Below the pieces are notes generated by a model that was not told where the DNA came from, made no database searches, and saw only the letters and a program-made list of their open reading frames with translations. A program made the position numbers and the translations under genes. Below, piece after piece: positions 14,133-26,112 of a stretch of 64,000 nucleotides of DNA (position 1 is the first letter of the stretch; each line of letters begins with the position of its first letter). The DNA comes from Semisulcospira habei (taxonomy: Eukaryota > Mollusca > Gastropoda > Semisulcospiridae), in the NCBI GenBank assembly GCA_036245525.1, contig BTPG01000003.1, positions 215,146,949-215,210,948 of the forward strand, given 5' to 3'.

Positions 14133-14937
14133 CAAAATAATATATGTAGTGGAAGGCTCTAAATGATAAGTCTGTCATTCCTTCTCTCCTATCCCCCTTC
14201 TTTTATATACTGTGCAGTTGGCTCCCAAATAAATACCTCATGAGCTAGTGGTTGCCGGTGTCGGTCTCCGTTGGCATGCACACAACTAAAAATGACATCA
14301 GCTCCACTTTTCTCTCAAATATCTTGTATAAAGTCAACACTTTGTCAATGTAAATGTGAATAATGTTACATGTAGTTGAAATATGTTCTGCAGTAAAGCT
14401 GTATTTTGAGGGGGAGCTGGGTGGCTCAGTGGTAGTGTGTTTTTGTTTCCTTATAATTTGTAACCAAAAACTGCTTGGAAACTGAGATTCAGCTAGAGAG
14501 ATAGGTACATCCACTACCAATCTGTTTACAAACATCTTTCAACCAGAGATGTTCATCGCCCTGCTTTCATGGAGACACCAAAGGAGCATATAGCATTTTT
14601 TGCAGCAGGTATATTAAAACAAATTCACATCAATTAATGTTTGTAGATGATGCCAGTAAAAATTATAAAAAAAAACTGTCTGTGACAACACTCTTTGGTG
14701 TGCTTTTTTATCAGTGAAGCTGTGAATGATTGAATGAAGGTAAACATGTAATGTAAACATGCTCACACAATGCCTGGCTGAAAAAAATGAATGAACAAAT
14801 GTACCGAGGTAACCAGTGTGCATTTTTATCCAAGACTGAATCCGGTTGGTTGGTTTATGGTTTAACATTCACATTACCACAGTGATGATAATCGCATATT
14901 TAACAAATAAAAATAAAAAAATACCACGCGTTATTAT

Positions 14938-14982
<45 letters not shown>

Positions 14983-15001
14983 GGGGGGGGGGGGGGGGGG
15001 C
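14938..15001. repeat. Poly-T followed by poly-G
   Basis: About 42 T are followed directly by about 20 G. Such a run is error-prone in sequencing and assembly, and its true length is uncertain. Confidence 0.95.
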
Positions 15002-15057
15002 TTTGGGTTTAAAGTGTGTTTGTTTCATTTAGCGAAGTCGAAACTGTATGGATTTAA

Positions 15058-15150
15058 ATGTGAGCAGGAAAAAAAAGTCGCCATCTACGGGACTCGAACC
15101 CTGGTCACCTGCGTGGCAAAAAAATATCTTACCACTGCACTAACTAAATT
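15058..15150 (-). pseudogene. tRNA-Gly-like pseudogene or SINE head
   Basis: On the minus strand an A-box-like TAGTGCAGTGGTAAGA is followed by a GCC anticodon context (TTGCCACGC) and a B box (GGTTCGAGTCC). The 3' acceptor side (TGGCGAC) has no complementary 5' side, so this is not a functional tRNA. It is either a tRNA pseudogene or the head of a tRNA-derived SINE. Confidence 0.5.
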
Positions 15151-15886
15151 ACTAAGAAACAGCACGTGCATTTAATTACTTATAGATAAACGTTTTCATC
15201 CCGTATCTGCCGTTGTTGTTTGTTCCAGTTTACTGTCACAAATAGTGATCGAGGACTAGCAGTTTGGGCGTAGTTTGCAACAGTTTGGTCGTAGGTTTTC
15301 CCTTGTAGGTTTGGCATAGTCGTTTTCCCTTCTTTCTCATGCGGGCTTGTGACCGGCTACGGCGGAGATATGATCTGCCGGAAGTCAGACATCGCTTGTA
15401 TCCCTTATTGAATACGCACTCGAAAATGACCCAAAGTGCCAAATTTTGTGCGGGACCCCATATTTTCTTCATAATCAATGTGATAGTTATAACATAAAGT
15501 ACGACTTTATCGAATAAAAAGGGCCTGAGCATTGCCCAACATTGCAAACAAGTGTAATGTTATTGATAACATCCGGGCAATTTGCGAATTTACAACATAC
15601 ACTTTTCTAGATTTCACTTAGAATTCCAATTATTAGAACACACTTTTTTTTACGAGAAAATACTAACATACTTTATGAAGTGACCGAAATGTTTCTTTAT
15701 CATTTTAACACACTATTTGATAAATTATTATTGTGTTCTGAAATCGGCTATTTTGCGTGTTTTCCCTCGTGGGGTACCTCACAAAACAGGCTCAAACTTA
15801 CAAATATGCCCGGGACCATGGGTCTGTCAGGGTGGCAATAGCCTCCAGACTCAACGAGGCTCTCAAAAAACCCTATAGGGCAGTTT

Positions 15887-16452
15887 TCAATTAAAAAATG
15901 TAGGTATAGTATACAACCTTAAGTGTTTCGCGTAGAAATCCTGTGTCACAGTCGATACGGCTGATCCTGTGTCTAACAGTGCAGATGTTGCAACACCTTC
16001 AACTTGAATTCCTGCTTCGTTAGCCTGACCAACAAGATCATCTAACGCCTCATGGTCCATATTTTGGCATACCTGTAGTTGTGGCTGGTACTGGCGGCCA
16101 CGCGTCTGTCCCTGCCCGCGTACCCCTAGTGAAAATCCTGTTGCAGATGTCGTCGTACTCTGCAACCGATCTGCATATGACCGTACTGCCCACAACGAAA
16201 ACATCGAGGTCTTCTTGGGTCAGATTCTGCAGTTCGTCGACGGTATGAATCTCCAGCGATTGATCCTCCGCGTGGTTGATTCTGGTGCTGAGTTCCATTA
16301 TCTGGTCCTGAAGTCTGCAGATCACTTGTTCTGTCCCCGCCCGCTGTTCCAATCTTTTCCCTGTCCAACTGCAGCTCCCTCACTGCGGCAGTCAGTTGGT
16401 GTAGGGCTTCTCTCACTTCCTCCAGTTCCGATGTCTCCTCTGAGTCGGACAT
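15887..16452 (-). pseudogene. Gypsy gag C-terminus (zinc knuckle) and protease start
   Basis: The minus-strand frame from 16452 opens MSDSEETSELEEVREAL and reaches a CCHC zinc knuckle (CFRCGQYGHMQIGC, about 16160-16200), which binds retroelement RNA. A shifted frame carries the aspartic protease triad in ALLDTGSAVSTVTQ (about 15935-15985), followed by DFYAKHL up to the insertion boundary at 15921. This is the first part of the same gypsy copy whose protease resumes at 7576. The capsid part of gag is missing or unrecognisable; the frame upstream of the knuckle is short and acidic. Confidence 0.8.
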
Positions 16453-16499
16453 TGTGTCGAAGGGGGTCTATCTACGGTGTAAGCCAACTTAGGTGTCAT

Positions 16500-16992
16500 T
16501 AGAATTTAAAACTGCAAAACAGAACTATGAACCACCTCTAAACTCTAAGATAAGCTGTGAGTGAATAGCAACATATCCCTTCAAACCTGGCACTGTATCA
16601 TCCACCTTATAGTGTCTATACTCACCAGGCTATTTCCCCGGTGCATATCCAAAGTCTAGATACCTGCACATAACTGTTAAGCCACAAAGAGTGTTTCCAA
16701 TCTAAAACTATCATTCACAAGTAACCATACCTCCTGATGCTTAACGCTTATGACGCGCATGGGGCAAGACACCAAGCCAGAGTCCAACTTTTCCTCAAAT
16801 AAAACGTTGAAATCAGTCAAAGAAACTTAACCGAACATCCCAAAATAATAACCTGGATCAAAAGAACATGTTCAGAAAACAATAATCACACGATCTCACA
16901 AAAATATAAACGTTTGCTCGTGCTAAGAAACGCATACCAGACACTGTACTTATCACATTACCGTAAATATACATACGCTATAGCTTGAACAT
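16500..16992. other. AT-rich DNA with no gene
   Basis: This would be the 5' leader or LTR side of the gypsy element, but no primer-binding site or matching LTR was found. CTTGAACAT at 16984-16992 is one copy of the LINE target duplication. Confidence 0.5.
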
Positions 16993-17021
16993 CTCTTGGC
17001 CTGACTTCGCGAACGAAAATT

Positions 17022-19180
17022 TTATAGGAGTTGCCCACGACGTCTGCAGGCTTGTTCGTGGCTGAGGAGGCCAATCCAGGACAGGCAGGTTCGACCGCAG
17101 TGGCTGCAGGGGGAGGTATGGCCAGGGTTCTGAGTTGCGGCATCTCGGTTTTTTCTTCTGAGCCGCTTGTCCTTAAGGCTAGCTCTGCGAGAGTCCTCAA
17201 AGGAGACAGCTGCCTTGTAAATGGTGGAGCGCCAGGTGTCACGGTCCACAGCAAGCGAGGACCACTGGTGGTGGTCGATTTGGCAGGCACTAAGTGACTT
17301 CTTGAGACAGTCTTTGTATCTCTTCTTTGGTGCCCCTCTGTCTCGGTGTCCAGTAGCAAGCTCGCCAAACAGAGTGATCTTTGGTAGGCGATGATCCTCC
17401 ATCCTGGAGACATGAACCGCCCAGCGGAGCTGTGTCCGCAGCAGCAACGCCTCGATGCTCACAGTTTCAGCCTGTTCAAGGACTTCGACGTTGGTGACAT
17501 AGTCATTCCAGTGAATGCCCAGGATAGTACGCAGGCAGCGCTGGTGGAAGCGTTCGAGGAGTCGTAGTTGGCTGTGGTAGAGGGCCCAGGACTCGGAACC
17601 ATACAGCAGGGTGGTGAGGACCACAGCTCTGTACACGCTGATCTTGGTGCCTGTTTTCATCTGTAGATTGTGCCACACCTGCTTGAAAAGTCGCCCGAAA
17701 GCGCTGTTGCCAGCCTGCTGTCATGCTCCTTGTCCAGCTTGGCATCCGACGTGATAATGCAGCCAAGGTAAGTAAACTGGTGCACTGACTTTAGTTCAGA
17801 CTCGCCGATGGTGATGTGAGGGGGGCGATACACTGTCTTGGGTGCCGGCTGATGGAGGACCTCCGTCTTTTTCAGACTGACCTCAAGTCCAAAGAGCTGG
17901 GCAGCGTCTGCGAAGCAGGACGTGATGCGCTGCAGGGCTCTGTCTGTGTGTGCAACGAGGGCAGCGTCATCAGCAAAAAGCAGCTCGCAAATCAATTGGT
18001 CTAGGGTTTTCGTGTGGGCCTGCAGTCGTCTTAGGTTGAACATGCTGCCATCGAGACGATACCTGATGTACACTGCATCGTCATCATCGAGGTCCACTGT
18101 GGCCTGCTTCAACATCATGCTAAAAAAGATGGTAAAGAGGGTCGGTGCCAGCACGCAGCCCTGCTTTACGCCGTTGAGAATAGGGAATGGTTCTGACAGG
18201 TCATTGTTGAGTTTGACCTGGCCTTGTTGGTCCTCGTGTAGCTGGACAATCATGCTGAGGAACTTTGGGGGACAGCCAAGTCGCTCCAGGATCTGCCGCA
18301 TGCCTTGCCTGCTCACAGTGTCGAACGCTTTTGTTAGGTCGACAAACGTTACGTACCGCCCTTTGTTCTGCTCGCGGCACTTCTCCTGAAGCTGTCTCAG
18401 CACAAAGACCATATCGGTGGTGCTCCTGTTTGCTCTGAAGCCACACTGGAGTTGGTCTTCAGCGATGGCAGGTACCAGCCGACTCAGGAGCAGCCTTGCA
18501 AGAATTTTCCCAGCAATGGACAGCAGGGTAATTCCCCGATAGTTGGAACAGTCAGACTTCTCGCCTTTGTTCTTGTACAGGGTGATAATGACTGCATCAC
18601 GAAGATCCTTTGGTAGTGTTCCTTCCTCCCAGCAGCAGAGAAAGAGGTCATGGAGCTTGTTGTGCAGTGCTGTGCCTCCACGTTTCCAGATCTCTGGCGG
18701 TATTCCATCAATGCCTGCTGCTTTTCCACTCTTGAGCTGGTGGATGACTGTGAGGGTTTCTTCAGCGGTGGGTGGTTCGTCCAATTCAACCTTTACTGGG
18801 AGTTGTGTTATTTGTAGGACGACTGCTTCTTGAACAGTGCGTTCAGCGCTGAAGAGGCTCTGAAAGTACTCCGACCAGCGGTTCAAGATGGAGGTATTAT
18901 CTGTGAGAAGTGCCTGGCCATTCGCGCTTCGCAGGGGACTTTGTACCAGGTGCCTGGGGCCATACACTGCTTTCAGTGCTTCGTAGAAGCCCCTGTAGTC
19001 ACCATTGTGAGCGCAAAGCTGGGTCCTCTGTGCAAGTCTGGTCCACCACTCATTCTGGAGATCTCTGAGCTTGCGCTGGAGACTGCTGCAGACAAAGCGG
19101 AAGGCAGACTTCTTCACAGGGCAGGAAGGCTGGGCTAGGTGGGCCTGATGGGCGGCTCTTTTTTTTTTGCTATGTGTTCC
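17022..19180 (-). pseudogene. LINE reverse transcriptase with C-terminal zinc finger
   Basis: The polymerase copies its own RNA into the chromosome. Along the minus strand the conserved blocks are GKAAGIDGIPPEIWK (about 18695), NYRGITLLSIAGKIL (about 18520), FRANRSTTDMVFVLRQL (about 18400), VDLTKAFDTVSRQGM (about 18315), NGVKQGCVLAPTLF (about 18150) and the catalytic ELLFADDAALVAH (about 17960). After a frame break at about 17705 come the thumb and C-terminal region and a finger, CSHCGRTCLSWIG (about 17085). The catalytic FADD box is intact. Length is near the family's usual size; the only visible lesions are the two frameshifts and the 5' truncation. Confidence 0.9.
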
Positions 19181-20057
19181 TGGATCTCTACATCGTTTTC
19201 GTCAAACCAGTCTTTGTTCCTCTTTCTAGCGAAACCCAAGACTTCTGCAGAGGATTTTGCAATAGCAGTTTTCAGTTGTTCCCAAAGTGTTTCAGGGGAG
19301 GAGTCTGCTGGGTCCGCTGTGTCTTTGAGCCTGTGCTGTAAATCTGTCTGAAAGGCAGCTTTCACGTCGTCACGCTGAAGGCTGGCAACATCAAGCTTTT
19401 TCTTGGGGGGTCCCCATTTCTTGGGTTTTGGCTTGAAGTGGAGCCTGAGTTTGCAGCGGACAAGGCGGTGGTCAGTTTGACACTCTGCGTTGGGCATCAC
19501 TCTGGTGAGGAGGACGTCACTGCGGTCCCTCTGACGCACTAGGACATAGTCGATAAGGTGCCAGTGTTTGGAGCGAGGAAGCATCCAGGTGGTCTTTCGA
19601 CTGTCCTTTTGCTGAAAAGTAGTGTTGGTGATGACCATTTGCTGCTCTGCACAGAACTCCAACAGCAGGCGGCCATTGTCATTGCAGTTCCCGACGCCAT
19701 GCTTGCCGAGGACTCCTTTGCAGGCTTCAGAGTCCTGGCCCACTCTGGCGTTGAAGTCGCCAAGGATGATGACTTTGTCGTCTGCAGGGGTGCTCTGTAT
19801 GAGGCAGCGCAGGTCAGTGTAAAACTTGTCCTTTTCAGCAGGCTCTGCCAGGAGGGTTGGGGAGTACACACTGAGAAGGGTGACGTGTTGCTGGTGTCTC
19901 AGTGGGAGGCGCATGGACATGATGCGGTCTGAGTGACCCGTTGGTAGATTTTCCAGCTTAGTCGCAATGGAGGTCTTGGCCATGAAACCCACGCCTGAGA
20001 GCCGTCTTTCTGATGCAGGCCTGCCTGACCAGTAGAGGGTGTAGCCAGCGCCAAGTT
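19135..20057 (-). pseudogene. LINE endonuclease domain (APE/EEP fold), N-terminus missing
   Basis: The domain nicks the target DNA that primes reverse transcription. Visible motifs, in order, are GVGFMAKTS (about 19985), the metal-binding ILGDFNARVG (about 19755), the substrate-binding WHLIDYVLV (about 19550) and TDHRLV (about 19475). The N-terminal part with the first catalytic Asn and Glu is absent because the insertion is 5'-truncated. The frame ends in a stop at 19135 just after an A9 run, where it shifts relative to the downstream reverse transcriptase. Confidence 0.85.
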
Positions 20058-20066
20058 CTTGAACAT

Positions 20067-21200
20067 ACATTCTAGCTATTGTCAAGGAACCAAAATTACA
20101 AAAATAATGTACAGTGCAAATCAGCTCTAAACAACAACTTATAAAAACATTCAGTCAACTAAAAATAACATAAAATGCAATAACGACATTTTCAGTTAAT
20201 GTAACATTCTATTACATTAACAAACAACATTTAGTTATTCAACCAAACTTAGCAAAGTGTCAAAGGTGGATAACATGAAGGTAGACTGAATTCCATATAA
20301 CCAGCTGCAGTCAAGTAACAAAACGGCTGTCTGACTGCCCCAAAAATGTGACAGCAGCTATAGGTGAATACAGTTCAGTCAAAGCTCATGCACCTGACTG
20401 AAAACTCATGACATAACATATCGCCCCAGATGCACTGTATTCTTGGAGCACTTATAGCTACATACTGTCCAAACACAGTCAGGCAGCAATACTTATACAT
20501 TTAAGGTAGAGCTAGGCACAGTATACATCTATGCTTCCACTGACTAAACTGTTCTAAATTACAGTGAAACCTGTCTGATATGCGGTGCAGTCTATCCATA
20601 CCACCTTATAAAACAAGAGAACGGAAGGAAGTAGATCAAAAGGAAAAGATCTACGAAGACAATACTAACTAGAAATTAAGCTATTTGGCTTTAAACCATT
20701 AATTAACATTTATTTAGATTACAGATCATAATCAGTGGAAAATACTGAATAAACACTTCCATTCCTGTATTTTATTGCGTGATCAAAGATTACTTTACCA
20801 CATTAGTCTGTCGGCGCAATCGAAACCTCACTGGTATCTGACTTGTGCATGCTAGTGGCTTTACACAATTGACGTCACGAAATGAGTCCTTGCAATGACG
20901 CGTCCTCTACGTACTGACAAGACGCATTCTTTAAATTGTTGTTACACAGCAGTCTCAGTTGTGTCCGCAACGTGCACGCATTTACTGTTTGCTAAGACGA
21001 CACTGGTTGTTCCTCTTCATGCGCTACCTGTAGCGAATTGAGGGTGACAACCAGTGTGTACTGAGACACAGATTTGGCGCTTCACGAAACAGTAGACCTG
21101 CATGGGTCGAGGTACTGGTGTTTGACAGTGTCACAAGCCAGTAAATGCCTGGCATGGTCCTAGGAGCATTAGTCCCAGGTTTCGTGTGGAACGAACCACT
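20067..21200. other. No gene seen
   Basis: This is AT-rich sequence without long open frames, recognisable repeats or RNA motifs. It may be ordinary intergenic or intronic DNA. Confidence 0.6.
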
Positions 21201-21310
21201 ACCCAGTGCGCAAAGGTCATCGGGCCGATGTCGGCCGCCGATGTCCCGCGCACAGTCGTGCGCGGGCCAACAGCAGCCGACGTCGGCCCGATGACCTTTG
21301 AGCATTGGGT
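21201..21310. repeat. 110-bp GC-rich hairpin
   Basis: The arms (acccagtgcgcaaaggtcat, then cgggccgatgtcggc, and the complement of these ending at 21310) fold back around cgcgcac/agtc/gtgcgcg. The short loop and high GC resemble a foldback MITE, but no second copy was found in the window. Confidence 0.75.
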
Positions 21311-22119
21311 ATGGACGCATTGGGTAAGGACAACGAAGGGGAGCGAAATTGTGGTGTATGACCAGTTAGTACCATAAGCATAAGGACACTGCAAACAAGA
21401 GACACAGATCATCGTGACCCCAAGAGCTAGAGAGGTTTCCCAGGCACGTTTTAACAATTTAAAAAATGCGTCACTTCCCGCGAAGAACACTCTACTCAGT
21501 TTTCAATAACTAACAATGTAAATGAGTAACAGACAGAATCCGATAACATATCTTTGGTCCAGAAACAACGACTGCATCATCAAATGTGTTGAACCAAAAG
21601 ATGACAAGTTTAGCTCGCAGTCGTGGATTTTGTTGTAGTTGTGGATGTGTTTATTTTTTCTTATGATAAGATTCATTGTTAATATGATAAGATTGTGGGC
21701 AGTGGGCAGATGTTCACATCTGAACGGGATAAAGGCGACCCCACCCTCCACGAGTCCCCTGCTGCCTTGCAGGTTAGATTTTGGATAACCAAAGGCTAGG
21801 GTGCTGACACGGTATCTGATTGGGTTATGAACTTCCTTGATGCAGTCACCACCCACGGCGAAGGAGTCCCATCAGGGTCTCATCGGCCTCGTGTCCAGGA
21901 CCAAGGCGAACCACAAGTTAAGTGGAGTTTCAGTTGTGGTTAACAGCCTGGAAAGGGATGGGCTCCGCCAGGTTCTTTTGCCCAAGGCACACCACATGCA
22001 ATGACAACCTTACCTCAATCCATACCGGATCGGTCGTCGCCCGGAACAAGGACCGCGTTTTCTGTCTTGCGCCAGGGCAGAGGTGTTAAGTGTGTTACTG
22101 GTGCACCATCAAAACTGCG

Positions 22120-22991
22120 TGCTAGACACAACATCAGCATTGGCATCTGCAACGTCAGAACATTAAGACCGCCTGGAAAGTTAGAGGAACTGACACACAA
22201 AATGAACAGATACGATTGGACCATCCTATGACTGTGCAACGTATGATGGAAGAACCTAGGGGAAACCTCAACCCAGCAAAACCACAAACTGTATTACAGT
22301 AGCAGAGAAGACAAACACGAACAGGGTGTCGGATTTCTCATCCACAAAGACATGGTGAACACTGTCATGAGTTGTCGGCCAGTCTCCAGTAGGCTTATCA
22401 CCATACGTTTGACAAGTTTACGTCCCAACAACAGATTGTGGCGATGAGGAAATTGAAGATTTCTATGACCAACTCCAAGAAGTTCTGGACCAGACCCCCA
22501 AGAAAGACATTCTTGTAGTGCAGGGAGACTGGAATGCCAAAATAGGAGAGGATGCTGCTAGGAACTGGAAAGGTACATGCGGACGATACTGCAATGCAGA
22601 GACCAACGACAGAGGTTTAAGGCTACTGGAATTTGCCAGCTCAAATGTTCTAAAGCTGATGAACACGTTTCGCCCACACAAAGCATCCAGAAGGTGGACA
22701 TGGCACAGCTCGAATGGAGAGCACCATAACCAAATTGACTACATCATGGTGAAGAGACGTTTTCAAACCAGTGTAAACATTGCCAACACAAGAAGTTTTC
22801 CAGGAGCAGACATTGGAAGCGACCATGACTTAGTGATGATGACCTCCAGACTCCGCCTAAAGAAGGTCAACAAGCAGGGTCCCACCAGAATCATGTTTGA
22901 CCTCGAGAAGCTGAAAGACTCAGAGGTAGCGGAAGCCTTCCAGGCAAAGATAGGAGGTAAATTCGCACCACTGCTACTTTTAGATGCATAA
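22120..22991 (+). pseudogene. RTE-like endonuclease, several stops
   Basis: The frame starts with the family-typical ISIGICNVRTLRPPGKLEEL (about 22130-22190), runs into stops at about 22230 and 22450, then resumes at 22518 with GDWNAKIG (metal-binding), FRPHKASRRWTWHSSNGEHH, QIDYIMVKRR (about 22735) and IGSDHDLVMM (about 22825). These are the successive blocks of APE-like endonucleases. The domain is clearly recognisable but not translatable as one protein. Confidence 0.82.
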
Positions 22992-23199
22992 TACACGGAC
23001 GTGGACACACTGATCGACACATTTAACACTGCTGTAACCCAAACAGCCAGTGAGATCCTTGACCAAACACCGACAAGCAAAGAAATCTTGGGTTACAGCT
23101 GACATCTTTGTTCTATATGGCAAACGTCGAGAATTAAAAAAAAGAAATCAGAGGTAGAAGGAACTAAACAATACAGGGAAATAAATCATAATATCAAGA

Positions 23200-25036
23200 A
23201 AAGCATGAAAAAGGCAAAGAATAAGTGGATTGAAGATCAGTGTAAATGCGCAGAAGAAAATATGAACAAACATACTAGCAAAAACGCATACCAGCTGGTG
23301 AAAGACCTGACCAGTCTAAAACAAGGACGCTCCTCGATCATTCAAGATAGTGAAGGGAACTGTCTTACGGAAGACCAAGACATACTGTAGAGATGGACAG
23401 AGTACTGCTCCGATTTGTACAACCACCGAGCTGCAGGGGCCCCAGGCATACTTGTCAACCCACCCGTGACCAACAATGGCAACTATCCCAACCTCTGAGT
23501 AGAAGTAGAGTTTGCAGTTAAGTCGCTGAAAAAATGGGAAGGCAGCAGGAGCAGACAACATCCCTGCAGAGCTAGTCCAAGAAGGAGAGAAGACATGATA
23601 AGCGCCTTACCAACAATCTGCAATTAGATCTGTCAGTCAGGGTATTTGCCCACACCATGGACCCAATCACTTATAATAACTCTCCCCCCCCCCCCCCTAA
23701 AAAAAGGCAACTTACATCAATGCCAAAATTATTGCATGATCAGTCTTATATGCCAAACAAGCAAAGTCATTTTAAAGATCCTACTGAACAGGCTGAAGCC
23801 ACAGGCAGAGGAAATCATAGCTGAGGAACAGGCAGGCTTCAGACCAGGGCGCAGCACAGCTGAGCAGATCTTCAACCTGAGAGTTCTATGTGAGAGGTAC
23901 CTCCAGCACCAGCAAGATATCTATCATGTCTTTGTGGATTTTAAGAAAGCGTTTGACAGGGTGTGGCATGCAGCCCTTTGGTCCACCATGAAGCTAAACA
24001 ACATCAATACCAACCTGATCAAAATCATAGCAAACCTTTATAACAACGCCATTAGCACAGTCTGCTTCAACCGCAAAATGGAAAACTGGTTTAGGACTAC
24101 AGTCGGAGTCAGACAAGGCTGCTTGCTCTCACCTACTCTTTTCAACATCTTCTTGGAAAGAATCATGCCGGACGCTCTGAAAGATCATGAAGGAACTGTT
24201 AGAATTGGAGGAAGAACAATCAGAAAATTGCGCTTTGCTGACGACATTGATGGCCTTGCAGGAACAGAGAAGGAGCTAGCTCAGCTGGTGGAAAAGCTGG
24301 ATAGTACAGCCATTGCGTATGGGATGGAAATCAGTGCAGAGGAGACCAAACTGGTGACCAATAACGCCAGTGGCATTGACACTGAAATCGTGGTTGGAGG
24401 CCCAAAACTGGAACTAGTTAAGAAATTCAAATACTTAGGAGCCATTGTGACAGATGAGGGATCAAAACCAGAAATACTGTCCAGGATTGCGCAGACAACA
24501 ACAGCACTGACAAGATTGAAGACCATATGAAGGACAGAAACATCACACTCTGCTCCAAGATCAGACTGATGCGGTCCTTAGTTATCTCAGTGTTCTTGTA
24601 TGCCTGCGAGTCATGGACCCTCACAGCCGACCTTGAAAGGAGGATACAAGCCACTGAAATGAGATGTTTTCGAAGGTTGCTTGGCATCTCATACAGATAT
24701 CACATCACAAACGAGGAAGTGGGAAGAAGAATTTGGCAAGCCATCGGGCCCTATGAAGACTTATTAGCCATTGTGATAAAACGCAAACTGAAGTGGTATG
24801 GGCATTTCACGCGTTCAGCAGGGCTTTTCAAAACAATCCTGCAAGGCACTGTGCAAGGAGGACGAAGGAGAGGAAGACAGAAGAAAAGATCGGAGGACAA
24901 TATCTCAGAGTGGACAGGACTAAAGCTGGGTGATACGCTGAAAATGGCAGAGAACAGAGAGGAATGGAGGGAGATGGTTGCCAAGTCATCAGTGATGCCC
25001 CAACGGTCGGTAAAACTACGTGATATAGATAAATAG
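23200..25036 (+). pseudogene. RTE-like reverse transcriptase and C-terminus
   Basis: Conserved blocks in order are EEQAGFRPGRSTAEQIFNL (about 23825-23880), VFVDFKKAFDRVWH (about 23930), TTVGVRQGCLLSPTLFN (about 24100), the catalytic LRFADDIDGLAG (about 24230) and the thumb KKFKYLGAIVTDEG (about 24420). After a frame break at about 24527 the C-terminal part continues (CESWTLTADLERRIQA; GHFTRS) to the stop at 25036. A C/A homopolymer at about 23685-23705 disrupts the N-terminal part. The RT core itself is open and intact, so the insertion is fairly young. Confidence 0.87.
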
Positions 25037-25042
25037 ATAGAT

Positions 25043-25815
25043 GATAAGTTTCATTGTTATGATGATAAGATTCATAGTTATAATGATAAGATTGATTGTT
25101 ATTTTGATAAGATTCATTGTTATGTCGATAGGATTCGTTGTTATTTTGATAAGATTCATTGTTATTATGATAAGATTCATTGTTATTATGATAAAATTCA
25201 TTGTTATTTTGAAAGGATTCATTGTTATTATAATAAGATTCATTGTTATTTTGATATTTCAGACGTTATTTTGTTATTTTGATAAGATTCATGGTTATGG
25301 TGATAAGATTCATTGCTATTTTCTTATGATTCATTGTTATTTCGATAGGATTCATGGTTATGTTGATATGGTTTTTTTTTTATAGGATTCATGGTTATGG
25401 TGATAAGATTCATTGTTATTATGATAAGATTCCTTGTTATGCTGATAATATTTATTCTTATGTTGATAAGATTCATTTTTTAATGATAAGATTCATTGTT
25501 ATTTTGATAAGATTCATTATTTTGATTATACGATTCATTGATATTTTGATACGTTTTATGGTTATGGTTATAAAATTCATTGTTATCTTGATAGGATTCA
25601 TTGATATTTTGATTAGATTCATTGTTATGATGATACGATACATTGTTATTTTGATACGATTCTTGGTTATGGTGCAAAAATTATATGTTATTATGTTAAG
25701 ATGCATTGTTATAATGATAAGATTCATTGTTATTTTGATAAGATTCATTGTTATGATGATAAATTTCATTGTTATGATAAGATTCATTGTTATTTTGATA
25801 AGATTCATAGTTATT
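25043..25815. repeat. 21-bp minisatellite, about 37 diverged copies
   Basis: The unit is attcattgttattttgataa plus g, with variants such as ttatgatgataag and ttatgtcgatagg. The 21-bp period is a multiple of three, which keeps long frames open on both strands (Ile/Phe/Val/Met-rich one way, Asn/Ile/Thr-rich the other). Those frames are not genes. The array begins directly at the RTE tail, and related units lie at 21659-21692. Confidence 0.92.
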
Positions 25816-25853
25816 TTGATATTTCAGACGTTCACTATATTAACTTTAATTCA

Positions 25854-25926
25854 TCCATATTCACTTTTATCCATCCATACATCCATCCATCGATTCATCC
25901 ATCCATCAATCCATCCTTTTATCCAC
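25854..25926. repeat. (ATCC)n tetranucleotide repeat
   Basis: This is an imperfect catccatc array following the minisatellite. Confidence 0.9.
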
Positions 25927-25983
25927 CCATAGGTCATATACGGTTAGGTCGATCATGTGTGTGACAATGGAATGTTTTCACAG

Positions 25984-26112
25984 GTGTGTCATCGACACAA
26001 TGGGCAGCCATAGACATTTTCATCACGTGTTCTGCGGGGATAGCGTCTGGTATCACGACTGCACTGCTCGCCAATTCCGTGCGACGAAGGATTGCCATGA
26101 GGCAGATTGGAG
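25984..26112 (+). other. Candidate host-gene exon (membrane-spanning)
   Basis: The segment lies between a good acceptor (gaatgttttcacag, ending 25983) and a donor (ag/gtacga at 26112/26113). It keeps an open frame reading AAIDIFITCSAGIASGITT, then ALLANSVRRRIAMRQIGG. The first part is hydrophobic and small-residue-rich, like a transmembrane helix, followed by a basic stretch. Composition is unlike the neighbouring repeats. No protein family is recognised. It is an isolated exon with no partner visible in the window, so it could also be a chance open frame. Confidence 0.35.

Larger units (their letters stand above)
16993..20057 (-). mobile_element. APE-type LINE, 5'-truncated, with 9-bp target duplication
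   Basis: On the minus strand it encodes an AP-endonuclease-like domain, a reverse transcriptase and a C-terminal C2H2-like finger. The 3' end (..cgcgaagtca then ggccaagag) matches the end of the fragment at 2814-3506. CTTGAACAT flanks both sides (16984-16992 and 20058-20066), so the 5' truncation point is 20057, inside the endonuclease. The first residues of the open frame above that point are flanking DNA. Frame breaks occur in an A run near 19160 and near 17705. The clade was not assigned; the layout is that of APE-type non-LTR elements. Confidence 0.9.
21690..25042 (+). mobile_element. RTE-like LINE ending in a (GATA)n tail
   Basis: The element has an AP-endonuclease (about 22130-22990), a reverse transcriptase (about 23650-24530) and a C-terminal region (24527-25036), then the simple tail tagataaatagatagatg. 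The 3' end recurs as an 85-bp fragment at 58311-58395 with the same kind of tail. A GATA-type tail and this RT layout fit the RTE clade. The 5' boundary is uncertain. The 21-bp minisatellite found downstream also appears at 21659-21692, just upstream, which suggests insertion into that array. Confidence 0.8.

Noticed and set aside
14405..14435. A-box-like ggctcagtggtag as another SINE head
   Set aside because: No B box or family body follows.
15058..15150. Functional tRNA-Gly gene
   Set aside because: The acceptor stem cannot pair and the 5' end is missing; kept only as a tRNA-like pseudogene or SINE head.
16500..16992. 5' LTR of the first gypsy element
   Set aside because: No matching copy beyond the integrase end and no primer-binding site found.
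25043..25815. CRISPR array
   Set aside because: The repeats are contiguous with no spacers, and this is eukaryotic DNA.
25016..25932. Long Ile/Phe/Val/Met-rich frames on the plus strand and Asn/Ile/Thr-rich frames on the minus strand
   Set aside because: The 21-bp period keeps frames open on both strands; there is no independent protein signal.
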